From positions 1,488,001 through 1,552,000 of the forward strand of contig NZ_VOIL01000001.1 of the NCBI RefSeq assembly GCF_007994735.1: a DNA stretch of 64,000 nt, read 5' to 3'. The DNA is from Nesterenkonia populi (lineage in GTDB: Bacteria > Actinomycetota > Actinomycetes > Actinomycetales > Micrococcaceae). Below the pieces are notes generated by a model. The model was not told the DNA's origin. It did not search any database and saw nothing but the letters and a program-made list of their open reading frames with translations. Each line of letters begins with the position of its first letter. The stretch's first letter is position 1. The translations under genes were made by a program, and so were the position numbers. Below, piece after piece: positions 18,227 through 28,399 of the stretch.

Positions 18227-19180
18227 ATGCCTGAGAATCCCGCAGAATCCCTGACTGTGCTGCCCCGCGACGCCGGCAGCCTCGCCTCCGCCGGGGACAA
18301 GGCCGCCGTCCTCGTCGAGGCGCTGCCCTGGATCCAGAAGTTCGCCGGGCAGACCATCGTCATCAAGTACGGCGGCAACGCGATGGTCGACGACGACCTC
18401 CGCCGGGCCTTCGCCCAGGATGTCGTCTTCCTCAAGCATGTGGGGGTCAACCCCGTGGTGGTCCATGGCGGAGGCCCTCAGATCAGCACGATGCTCGACC
18501 TCGTGGGCATCGAATCCGAGTTCCGCGCCGGCTACCGGGTCACCACCCCGGAGGCGATGGACGTGGTGCGGATGGTGCTCACTGGCCAGGTGGGCCGGGA
18601 GCTGATCGGCCTGATCAACTCCCACGGCCCGTACGCGGTGGGGCTCTCCGGAGAGGATGCCGCCCTGCTGCGGGCTGAGCGGAAGAAGGCAGAAGTCGAC
18701 GGTGAGCCTGTGGATCTCGGCCTGGTCGGGGAGGTCACCGGGGTCAACCCTGCCGCCATCCAGGACCTCATTGCGGCCGGGCGCATCCCGGTCATCTCCA
18801 CCATTGCCCCGGAATTCTCCGGGGGTGAGCCCACGGGGGAGGTGCTCAACGTCAACGCCGACACCGCGGCCGGGGCGGTCGCCGCCGCGCTGGAGGCCGC
18901 CAAGCTGGTGATGCTCACCGATGTGGAGGGCCTCTACGCCGACTGGCCGGACAAGTCTTCGCTGATCTCATCCCTGACCGCCTCGGACCTGCGGGCCCTG
19001 CTGCCGAGCCTGCAGTCGGGAATGATCCCCAAGATGAGCGCCGCGCTGGCTGCCGTCGACGCCGGTGTGCCGCGGGCACACATTGTGGACGGCCGTCGTT
19101 CCCATTCGATGCTGCTGGAGATCGTCACCTCAGAGGGTGTCGGCACCCAGGTCGTTCCGGATGCAGAGGTGCAGAGATGA
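18227..19180 (+). CDS. argB: Acetylglutamate kinase
   Basis: 317 residues of the amino acid kinase family: [10 protein letters not shown] near residue 48, [11 protein letters not shown], and the C-terminal arginine-inhibition region typical of long, arginine-sensitive kinases. Phosphorylates N-acetylglutamate, usually the feedback-controlled step. ATG at 18227, about 30 bases after argJ; the stop overlaps argD (ATGA). Confidence 0.96.
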   Translation: MPENPAESLTVLPRDAGSLASAGDKAAVLVEALPWIQKFAGQTIVIKYGGNAMVDDDLRRAFAQDVVFLKHVGVNPVVVHGGGPQISTMLDLVGIESEFRAGYRVTTPEAMDVVRMVLTGQVGRELIGLINSHGPYAVGLSGEDAALLRAERKKAEVDGEPVDLGLVGEVTGVNPAAIQDLIAAGRIPVISTIAPEFSGGEPTGEVLNVNADTAAGAVAAALEAAKLVMLTDVEGLYADWPDKSSLISSLTASDLRALLPSLQSGMIPKMSAALAAVDAGVPRAHIVDGRRSHSMLLEIVTSEGVGTQVVPDAEVQR

Positions 19181-20445
19181 GCGCAGAGGACCTGATCCCC
19201 CAGCTGACCTCCCAGACGGTGGCCGGAGCGTCACGCGGCGACCAGCTGCTGGAGCGCTACCAGGCGTCCCTCACAGGCGTCTTCGGGACTCCGCAGGCGG
19301 TGCTCGTGCGCGGTTCCGGGGCTCGCGTCTGGGATGCTGACGGCAACGAGTACCTGGATCTGCTCGGCGGCATCGCGGTCAACGCGCTGGGCCATGCCCA
19401 CCCGCTGATCAGCAGTGTGCTCGCCTCCCAGCAGTCCACGCTGGGGCATATCTCCAACCTGTTCACCTCGCCCACCCAGATCGCCTGCGCGGAGATGCTG
19501 CTGCGGCTGGCTCAGGCTCCTGCACGCTCCAGCGTGTTCTTCGCGAACTCCGGCTCGGAGGCTAACGAAGCTGCGCTGAAGGCTGTGCTGAAGCACCGGC
19601 AGGAGGCCAGCAAGTCCAGGATTCTTGCGTTGGAGGGAGCATTCCACGGCCGTACGGTCGGCGCACTCTCCCTGACTCATAAGCCGGCTTACCGGGAGCC
19701 CTTCGGTGAGCTGATCGAGGGAGTCGAGTTCCTGCCCTTCAATGATCTCGCCGCCCTGGAGCACAGGTTCGACGACGACGTCGCGGGCATCGTCCTCGAG
19801 CCCATCCAGGGGGAGGCCGGGGTGCAGCCCCTTGACGCTGACTACCTTCTGCGGGCTCGCGAGCTGGCCGACCAGCACGATGCGCTCATGGTCCTGGACG
19901 AGGTCCAGACCGGCATCGGCCGGACCGGCACCTGGTTCCGGCACCAAGCAGTGCCTGGTCTGACTCCTGATCTGATGACCCTTGCTAAGGGCCTCGGCTC
20001 CGGCTTCCCGGTCGGAGCGCTGATCAGCTTCGGCGAGAAGGCCAGCACTCTGATGGGAGCGGGCCAGCACGGCACCACTTTCGGCGGTAATCCTGCAGCC
20101 ACTGCTGCAGCCCTTGCCACCCTGCATGTCATCGAGAGCGAAGGCCTCCTCGAGCATGCGGACGGGCTCGGAGCCCAGATCGCTGAGAAGCTGCGCGCCC
20201 TGCCGCAGGTCACCCAGGTGCGCCAGTACGGACTGCACCTCGGTGTGGACCTCGCCCTGCCGTCGTCGGCCTCCGCGAGAGACCTTGTGACCCTCGCCCG
20301 GGAGCAGCACGCACTGATCATCAACGCCACCGGGGACGGCACTCTGCGGCTGGCGCCGCCGCTGAACCTGACCCAGGAGGAGGCCGACGAGGCCGTGACC
20401 CGGCTCAGCGCCGCCCTCACCAGTCTGACGTCTTCCTCGTCCTGA
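19177..20445 (+). CDS. argD: Acetylornithine aminotransferase
   Basis: 422-residue class III PLP aminotransferase converting N-acetylglutamate semialdehyde to N-acetylornithine. Catalytic Lys271 in [26 protein letters not shown] binds PLP phosphate; [14 protein letters not shown] is the class III signature. The ATG overlaps the argB stop by four bases, indicating translational coupling. Confidence 0.95.
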   Translation: MSAEDLIPQLTSQTVAGASRGDQLLERYQASLTGVFGTPQAVLVRGSGARVWDADGNEYLDLLGGIAVNALGHAHPLISSVLASQQSTLGHISNLFTSPTQIACAEMLLRLAQAPARSSVFFANSGSEANEAALKAVLKHRQEASKSRILALEGAFHGRTVGALSLTHKPAYREPFGELIEGVEFLPFNDLAALEHRFDDDVAGIVLEPIQGEAGVQPLDADYLLRARELADQHDALMVLDEVQTGIGRTGTWFRHQAVPGLTPDLMTLAKGLGSGFPVGALISFGEKASTLMGAGQHGTTFGGNPAATAAALATLHVIESEGLLEHADGLGAQIAEKLRALPQVTQVRQYGLHLGVDLALPSSASARDLVTLAREQHALIINATGDGTLRLAPPLNLTQEEADEAVTRLSAALTSLTSSSS

Positions 20446-20458
20446 CCAAGGAGCCTGC

Positions 20459-21442
20459 ATGACCACCCGCCACTTTCTGACTGACCTGGACCTCAGCCCT
20501 GAGGAGCTCACCCGAGTCCTCAACCTCGCCGATTGGATGAAGGCGAATCCCTACGCGATCAAGCCGCTGGCCGGCCCGCAGACCGCGGCGGTGTTCTTCG
20601 ACAAGACCTCAACCCGGACCCGCATCAGCTTCGCCTCCGGCATCGCTGCCCTGGGCGGCAGTCCGCTGATCATCAACCCTGGGGAGTCTCAGCTCGGTCA
20701 CAAGGAGTCGATCGCGGACACAGCGCGGGTGCTGGAGCGGCAGGTCAGTCTGATCGTCTGGCGGACCTACGCGCAGACGGGCCTTGAGGAGATGGCCGAG
20801 CACAGCAGAGCCCCGGTCATCAACGCCCTCTCCGATGACTACCACCCCTGCCAGCTGCTCGCGGACCTGCAGGCCGCGCGGGAGAAGCTCGGCAGCCTCG
20901 CCGGCAGATCTCTGGCCTATCTGGGCGATGCCGCCAACAATATGGCCAACTCCTACCTGCTGGCCGGGGTCAACGCCGGAATGGACGTACGGATCGCCGG
21001 GCCCGGCGGCTACCTGCCCTCCCAGGACATCATCCTGGCCGCTGAGGAGCGGGCCGCCCAGACCGGAGCCAAGGTCACCATCACCACAGACCCGGGCGCT
21101 GCTCTGCAGGGCGCCGAGGTCGTCGCCACCGACACCTGGGTGTCCATGGGGCAGGAGGAGGAGAAGGAGCAGCGCATGCGGCTCTTCGGCGACTACCAGG
21201 TCAGCGCGGAGGCGATGGGCAAAGCCGCAGAAGGCGCCGTCGTGCTCCACTGCCTGCCCGCCTACCGGGGTGCGGAGATCACCGCGGAGGTGCTCGACGG
21301 TGAGCAGTCGATCATCTGGGACGAGGCGGAGAACAGGCTCCACGCCCAGAAGGCGCTGATGGCCTGGCTGCTCGTCGAGTCCAGGCTGGCCGACGGCGAG
21401 ACGGCGCGCCTGGTGCGTGAGGCGGAGGCTGGGGCGGCATGA
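20459..21442 (+). CDS. argF: Ornithine carbamoyltransferase
   Basis: 327 residues. Carbamoyl phosphate site DKTSTRTRISF, ornithine-side motif HCLPAYRGAEIT, and DYHPCQLLADL are all intact. Makes citrulline from ornithine. AAGGAG precedes the ATG. The stop overlaps the argR start as ATGA. Confidence 0.96.
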   Translation: MTTRHFLTDLDLSPEELTRVLNLADWMKANPYAIKPLAGPQTAAVFFDKTSTRTRISFASGIAALGGSPLIINPGESQLGHKESIADTARVLERQVSLIVWRTYAQTGLEEMAEHSRAPVINALSDDYHPCQLLADLQAAREKLGSLAGRSLAYLGDAANNMANSYLLAGVNAGMDVRIAGPGGYLPSQDIILAAEERAAQTGAKVTITTDPGAALQGAEVVATDTWVSMGQEEEKEQRMRLFGDYQVSAEAMGKAAEGAVVLHCLPAYRGAEITAEVLDGEQSIIWDEAENRLHAQKALMAWLLVESRLADGETARLVREAEAGAA

Positions 21443-21957
21443 CGCAGGAGCCTGCCCGATCCCGCAGCGTCCCGGCCACCAAAGCTGCCCGCCACGCGAA
21501 GATCCGTGACCTGATCACCCGCGGCACGATCCGCTCGCAGGCCGACCTGGCCGGCCGGCTCGTGGACGAGGGGGTCCGGGTCACCCAGGGCACGCTCTCT
21601 CGGGACTTGGTGGAGATCGGTGCCGCTCGTGTCCGCGGCGGCGACGGCGCGCTCGTCTACGCGGTGCCCGCGGAGGGCCCCGCCGGCGAGCTGCAGTCCG
21701 ACCAGACGGAGGCTGCCACCACCGCTCGTCTGGCCTCCCTGTGCCGGGATCTGCTGGTCTCCGCGGAGGCCAGCGCCAACCTGGTGGTCCTACGCACCCC
21801 GCCGGGGGCTGCTCAGTTCCTCGCCAGCGCGGTGGACCACGCCGGTTTGAATGAGGTGCTGGGCACGATCGCCGGCGACGACACCATCATGCTCATCGCT
21901 CGCGACCCCCAGGGCGGGGAGGCTCTGGTCGCCCGGTTCAACGAGATGGTGGCCTGA
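21439..21957 (+). CDS. argR: Arginine repressor
   Basis: 172 residues: N-terminal winged helix DNA-binding domain (about residues 15-85, ITRGTIRSQADLAGRL and TQGTLSRDLVEIGA) and C-terminal hexamerisation/arginine-binding domain (about residues 100-170, IAGDDTIMLIARDP). As last gene of argCJBDFR it should be autoregulated through the paired boxes at 15928-15960; similar boxes stand before argG. Confidence 0.95.
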   Translation: MTQEPARSRSVPATKAARHAKIRDLITRGTIRSQADLAGRLVDEGVRVTQGTLSRDLVEIGAARVRGGDGALVYAVPAEGPAGELQSDQTEAATTARLASLCRDLLVSAEASANLVVLRTPPGAAQFLASAVDHAGLNEVLGTIAGDDTIMLIARDPQGGEALVARFNEMVA

Positions 21958-21959
21958 GC

Positions 21960-22631
21960 TCAGGCGTTCTCGGCCCGGTCCAGGCCCATCTGCCAGAACG
22001 CGGCCTCGGCACGAGTGGCGGTGGTGAAGGTCTTCACGATCTCTCCGAAGCGCGCGTCGCTGCCTCCGCGGGCGGCCAGTGCGTCGATGTGCTCAACAGC
22101 TGACCGCGCGGTCTCCTGATACCAGTCGGAGGAGTACTCGCTGATCCATTCGGCGTAGGGGTGTTCCGGATCCCCGTCCACGGCAGGCTTCAGGCGCTGG
22201 CCGATCTCTGCGTATCCGATGACGCAGGGGGAGAGGGCCACGTGCAGGTCGAGGAGATCGCCCGTGGCGCCGGCGTCGAGGACGAACCGGGTGTAGGCGA
22301 TGTTTGCTGGGTCCTCCGGTGTGTCCTCGATGTCCTCCGGGGTCAGCCCGTAGAGCTCACCGAGGCGCTTCACATGTTGACTGGTCTCGTGGAGGATATT
22401 GCCGATGCCTTCCTGGGCGTAGCGCAGGTCCTCCAAAGATCGAGCCTTGTAGCCGATGAGTGCGTAGGCCCGGGCGAAGTGCACCAGGAAGTGGTAGTCC
22501 TGGATCAGGTACTCCCGGAATGCGGCGGGGGGCAGAGTGCCGGCCTCCATCTGCTGGATGAAGGCGTGATCGGTGTAGGAAACCCACTCCTCCGAGGCGG
22601 CGGACTTCAGGCGGTCGAACAGGGTGCTCAT
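21960..22631 (-). CDS. tenA: TenA family protein (thiaminase II / aminopyrimidine aminohydrolase type)
   Basis: 223 residues, all-helical TenA fold. YLIQDYHFLVHFARAYAL contains the family's substrate-contact Asp/Tyr region, and a Cys appears in LSPCVIGYAEIGQRL, matching the thiaminase II catalytic Cys context. This class salvages thiamine breakdown pyrimidines. Overlaps the upstream tenA-like gene by four bases (ATGA), and both lie downstream of a TPP riboswitch. Converges with argR. Confidence 0.87.
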   Translation of the reverse strand: MSTLFDRLKSAASEEWVSYTDHAFIQQMEAGTLPPAAFREYLIQDYHFLVHFARAYALIGYKARSLEDLRYAQEGIGNILHETSQHVKRLGELYGLTPEDIEDTPEDPANIAYTRFVLDAGATGDLLDLHVALSPCVIGYAEIGQRLKPAVDGDPEHPYAEWISEYSSDWYQETARSAVEHIDALAARGGSDARFGEIVKTFTTATRAEAAFWQMGLDRAENA

Positions 22632-23281
22632 AGGTTCTCTCCGTTCTCGTAGACAGCGTTGAAGAACTCCAGCTCCAGGTCCACGGAGCGGGAGAAGAAG
22701 TCCCGGGCGGTGGCCTCAGCGTCAGGTCCCACCCGGTCAAGCTCGCAGCGGAGGAACTCGACCCAGGCGTCGAACTCAGGGCTGTGGTGCAGGTCGATCC
22801 ATTCGGCGTGCACAAAGCTCTCTGGGCGGTCGTCGCCGGCGCGGCCGGCCCAGTCGCCGTAGAGCCATTCGGCGACGGTGAGGACGGCGAGGATGGCGGC
22901 GTAGTCCTGCGTGCGCGCGGCTTCGCGCATGATCGATTGGAATTCTGCGCAGGGCACGGTCTCCGGGGTCTCACGGCGCTGCTGCTCGGTGACGCCCAGC
23001 GCCTCGAAGGAGCGGAGGAAGTAGGTGTTCTCCTCGCTGGAGATCATTCCGGCGAACTGGCTGAACCGCAGCCTGGCCTCCATAGTGTCCGCGGCTGTCA
23101 TGGCCCCGCCGAGGAGGGTGAGGAACGCGTCGAGGAATCGGTGGTCCTGGATGAGATAGGCGGCCATGTGCGCATCCTTGACGGTGCCGCTGATCAGCTC
23201 ATCCACGAACCGGTGGCCCACCGCCTGATCCCAGGCGGGCTGAGTCTGCTCTCTGAGCTGGGTGCTGAATCGCTGAGCCAT
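22628..23281 (-). CDS. TenA-like protein, divergent paralogue
   Basis: 217 residues of the TenA/PqqC-like fold (AAYLIQDHRFLDAFLTLLGG, AVLTVAEWLYGDWAGR). Unlike its neighbour it has no Cys in the central catalytic stretch, placing it nearer the TenA_E type with a shifted Cys or Glu; its precise reaction is uncertain. First gene after the TPP riboswitch, with AAGGAGAG before the ATG held in a predicted hairpin. Presumably acts in thiamine pyrimidine salvage with the coupled second TenA. Confidence 0.82.
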   Translation of the reverse strand: MAQRFSTQLREQTQPAWDQAVGHRFVDELISGTVKDAHMAAYLIQDHRFLDAFLTLLGGAMTAADTMEARLRFSQFAGMISSEENTYFLRSFEALGVTEQQRRETPETVPCAEFQSIMREAARTQDYAAILAVLTVAEWLYGDWAGRAGDDRPESFVHAEWIDLHHSPEFDAWVEFLRCELDRVGPDAEATARDFFSRSVDLELEFFNAVYENGENL

Positions 23282-23284
23282 ACT

Positions 23285-23328
23285 CTCTCCTTATGCTCCG
23301 GCTGATCCGGTGTCAGCGGAGGGGAGAG
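23285..23328 (-). promoter_or_regulatory. Shine-Dalgarno-sequestering hairpin of the thiamine operon
   Basis: On the minus strand CTCTCC and CTCCGCTGA pair with TCAGCCGGAG (one bulge) and GGAGAG, the last being the Shine-Dalgarno of the first tenA gene. This gives a long interrupted stem with a 7-base loop between aptamer and start codon, the expected expression platform for translational control. Confidence 0.6.
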
Positions 23329-23356
23329 GGTGTGCCGGTGCTGCGGCGGCTCGCCA

Positions 23357-23456
23357 GTCCCTTCGCCGGTATCAGCCGGATCAGGTTCAAAGGGTTGCCG
23401 CACCGCCCGGTGTGCGGGCCAGCGGCGTCTCAGTCCCTTCGGCGGGACGCCCCTCG
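23357..23456 (-). ncRNA. TPP riboswitch (THI element)
   Basis: The minus strand carries the conserved thiamine pyrophosphate aptamer: GGGGCGTCCC at the 5' side, ACTGAGA, ACCCTTTGAACCTGATC and the 3' block GGCTGATACCGGCGAAGGGA. It lies about 75 bases upstream of the tenA pair. TPP binding should repress translation through the downstream hairpin. Confidence 0.93.
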
Positions 23457-23474
23457 GTCGTGGCCCACGTTACA

Positions 23475-23903
23475 TCAGGAGGCGGCATACTCGTCGAGCA
23501 GCGGCTTCATCTTCTCGATGCCGAAGACCTCAATGACCGCGTAGGGGTTCTGCCGGCCCTGGTGGGGGTCTGCGCCGGCATCCAGCAGCAGGCGGGTGAT
23601 CTCCTCGTTCTGGCGGAAGACCGCGCAGCCGACGGCGGTCTGGCCGCGGTCGTTCTCCCGGTCCGTTTCGGCGCCCCGTTCGAGGAGGCCCCGGACGAGG
23701 TCCGCCTGGTCGTGGTAGGCGGCGAGGATGAGCAGTGTGTCGCCGGAGGAGTTGGTGAGGTTGGGCGGGATGCCTTGGTCGACGAGGGCGAGCAGCTCGT
23801 CACCCTTCCCCGAGCGTGCGAGGTCGAACATCGATGCCAGGAACTCCAGCTGCTCCTCGGTGAGGTCGACCGGGGGTTCGGGGGTCTGCTGCTCGTCTGC
23901 CAT
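23475..23903 (-). CDS. Ankyrin repeat protein
   Basis: 142 residues with about three ankyrin repeats (SGDTLLILAAYHDQADLVRGLL, then GQTAVGCAVFRQNEEITRLLLDAGADPH) behind an acidic, helical N-terminal part. Small cytosolic ankyrin proteins of this type are common in actinobacteria; the partner is unknown. Stops only 18 bases before the TPP aptamer, so its transcript probably reads into the riboswitch. Appears leaderless (TAAGCT, seven bases, ATG). Confidence 0.82.
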   Translation of the reverse strand: MADEQQTPEPPVDLTEEQLEFLASMFDLARSGKGDELLALVDQGIPPNLTNSSGDTLLILAAYHDQADLVRGLLERGAETDRENDRGQTAVGCAVFRQNEEITRLLLDAGADPHQGRQNPYAVIEVFGIEKMKPLLDEYAAS

Positions 23904-23910
23904 GCGGACA

Positions 23911-23916
23911 AGCTTA
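23911..23916 (-). promoter_or_regulatory. -10 box TAAGCT, probable leaderless promoter of the ankyrin gene
   Basis: On the minus strand TAAGCT ends seven bases before the ATG at 23903 and no ribosome-binding site intervenes. Confidence 0.4.
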
Positions 23917-24004
23917 GCGAGCCTGTCCAGCAGATGCGGGCCGCCGTTGTCGTGCTTAATGCCCTTCTGCGCGCATAGAGTGGGATTCGCAGCGGCACCG
24001 TATC

Positions 24005-24040
24005 GATAAGTATGCAGTGCTCCGAATATTTATGTATACT
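24005..24040. promoter_or_regulatory. Paired ARG boxes and promoter of argG
   Basis: Read on the minus strand the site has CATAAATATT, seven bases, CTGCATACTTATC, the same motifs and gap as before argC but inverted relative to the gene. On the plus strand TATACT (24035-24040) is a good -10 box adjoining the first motif, so ArgR would block polymerase. Confidence 0.7.
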
Positions 24041-24079
24041 GCGGGCAGTCACGCCCTGCAACCCGATGAGGAGACTTCT

Positions 24080-26772
<2,693 letters not shown>

Positions 26773-26788
26773 GGAGCTTCTCGCCCGC

Positions 26789-27622
26789 GTGACATCAGGC
26801 CGCAGCAGTTCGCCCCGCAGCACGGGGACCTCCGCCCAGGTGCGACGGCGCCGTGCTGCCCTCGTCGGGATCGGTGCGGCGCTCCTTCTGCTGGTGGTCG
26901 TCCTGGTGCTTCAGCAGTGCGTCGCCCAGGAGCCTGAGCGCCCGCACCCCACCGAGCTGGGCTACCCCTCCGCCCCCGAGCAGTCTGAGGCTCCGGCGGC
27001 GGCAGACCTGACCGAGGACATCACCGCAGTTCCCCTGGCAGAGCTTCCGGACCCGGACTGGGTGGCTGAGACCAGCGAGGCCGCCCAGATTCCGCAGCGA
27101 GCGCTGACCGCCTACGCGGGTGCCGCGCTGCGCCTGGCGGAGACCCGGCCCGAATGCGGGCTCGGCTGGAACACCCTGGCGGGAATCGGACAGGTGGAGT
27201 CCGTCCACGGCCACTACGGCGGGGCCAGCATCGGGGAGGACGGGGTCGTCGACCCTCCCGTGATCGGTGTGGCCCTGGACGGCAGTGAGGGGCTCATGGC
27301 CATCCCTGACACCGATGACGGCGAGCTTGACGGCGACACCGAGTGGGACAGGGCCGTGGGCCCGATGCAGTTCATCCCGACCACCTGGGAGCAGTACGGG
27401 CACGACGCCAACCAGGACGGCCAAGCCGATGTCCACCAGTACGACGACGCCGCACTGACCGCCGGAATCTACCTCTGCGAAAACGGGGAGGACCTCACCG
27501 GAGACTTCGGATGGAACGATGCGGTGACCGCCTACAACCAGTCGGTGGAGTACGCGAACAACGTGGCCGGCTATGCCCTCGAATACGCCGAGTCAGTGCA
27601 GGAGGACGAGGATGAGCAGTGA
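26789..27622 (+). CDS. Lytic murein transglycosylase, membrane-anchored
   Basis: 277 residues. Basic N-terminus and a single hydrophobic segment (about residues 28-46, LVGIGAALLLLVVVLVL) act as signal anchor; a Pro/Glu/Ala-rich linker follows; then an SLT-type domain with the catalytic Glu in LAGIGQVESVHGHYGG and the family motif VGPMQFIPTTWEQYG. Cleaves peptidoglycan outside the membrane. GTG start. Its last 11 bases overlap the start of the glycosylase gene. Confidence 0.86.
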   Translation: MTSGRSSSPRSTGTSAQVRRRRAALVGIGAALLLLVVVLVLQQCVAQEPERPHPTELGYPSAPEQSEAPAAADLTEDITAVPLAELPDPDWVAETSEAAQIPQRALTAYAGAALRLAETRPECGLGWNTLAGIGQVESVHGHYGGASIGEDGVVDPPVIGVALDGSEGLMAIPDTDDGELDGDTEWDRAVGPMQFIPTTWEQYGHDANQDGQADVHQYDDAALTAGIYLCENGEDLTGDFGWNDAVTAYNQSVEYANNVAGYALEYAESVQEDEDEQ

Positions 27623-28316
27623 CGCAGCGTTTGATGCCCTGAACGCTGAGGCCCTCACCGAGCTGTTCGATGCTCATGCCCTCGAGCTCGCTCCGCGCCT
27701 GCTGGGGAGCAGGCTGTCGGTGACCACGGACGAAGGCACAGTCACCGTGCGGATCACCGAGGTTGAGGCCTACGGGGATCAGGGAGAGGATCCTGGGGCC
27801 CACGGCTACAACGGCCAGACCCCGCGGAACGCCTCACTCTTCGGCCCGCCTCGTCACGCCTATGTGTACCGCAGCTACGGGATCCACTTCTGCCTCAACC
27901 TGGTCTCGCACGCAGCTGGGGCCGGGGGAGTGCTGCTCCGTGCCGGTGAGACGCTCGAAGGCCGGGAGCTGGCCGTGGCCAGGCGCGGCGGAAAGGACAC
28001 CGGCGTCAAGCTGCTTTCTGGGCCCGGCCGTCTTGGCCAGGGGCTCGGCGTGGACCTCAGCATGGATGGGTCCCCCGTGGAGATCCTTGATGAGATCCCC
28101 GCTCCGCTGCCTGTTCCCTCGGCCGGTGCGCGCTTCACTCTTGCCCCCTCCGAGCAGCCGCTGCAGGCTGAAGAGATCAGCGCAGGCCCGAGGGTGGGAG
28201 TCTCCGGGGAAGGCGGCACCGCGTCCTACCCGTGGCGGTTCTGGGTCGCCGCAGAGAGGTCAGTCTCGCCCTACAGGCCTTCCGCGCCCCGCCGACGCCC
28301 TGTCAAGGACCGCTGA
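27612..28316 (+). CDS. mpg: DNA-3-methyladenine glycosylase (AAG/MPG family)
   Basis: 234 residues matching AAG-type alkyl-base glycosylases: ITEVEAYGDQGEDPGAHGYNG contains the catalytic Glu, and YVYRSYGIHFCLNLV is the conserved core. Removes alkylated purines in base excision repair. The start at 27612 lies inside the 3' end of the transglycosylase gene; the family N-terminus ELAPRLLGSRL follows shortly after. Confidence 0.9.
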   Translation: MSSDAAFDALNAEALTELFDAHALELAPRLLGSRLSVTTDEGTVTVRITEVEAYGDQGEDPGAHGYNGQTPRNASLFGPPRHAYVYRSYGIHFCLNLVSHAAGAGGVLLRAGETLEGRELAVARRGGKDTGVKLLSGPGRLGQGLGVDLSMDGSPVEILDEIPAPLPVPSAGARFTLAPSEQPLQAEEISAGPRVGVSGEGGTASYPWRFWVAAERSVSPYRPSAPRRRPVKDR

Positions 28317-28350
28317 GGCCCGCGTCACTTTCCGTTAACCATGGGCGCTG

Positions 28351-28356
28351 TAAGAT
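28351..28356 (+). promoter_or_regulatory. -10 box TAAGAT, probable helD promoter
   Basis: TAAGAT lies 43 bases upstream of the helD start in the only intergenic gap before it. No good -35 box is evident. Confidence 0.3.
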
Positions 28357-28399
28357 TGACCGATCTTTTTCCGTCTCCGAGGGAAAGCAGCACTGCTTG

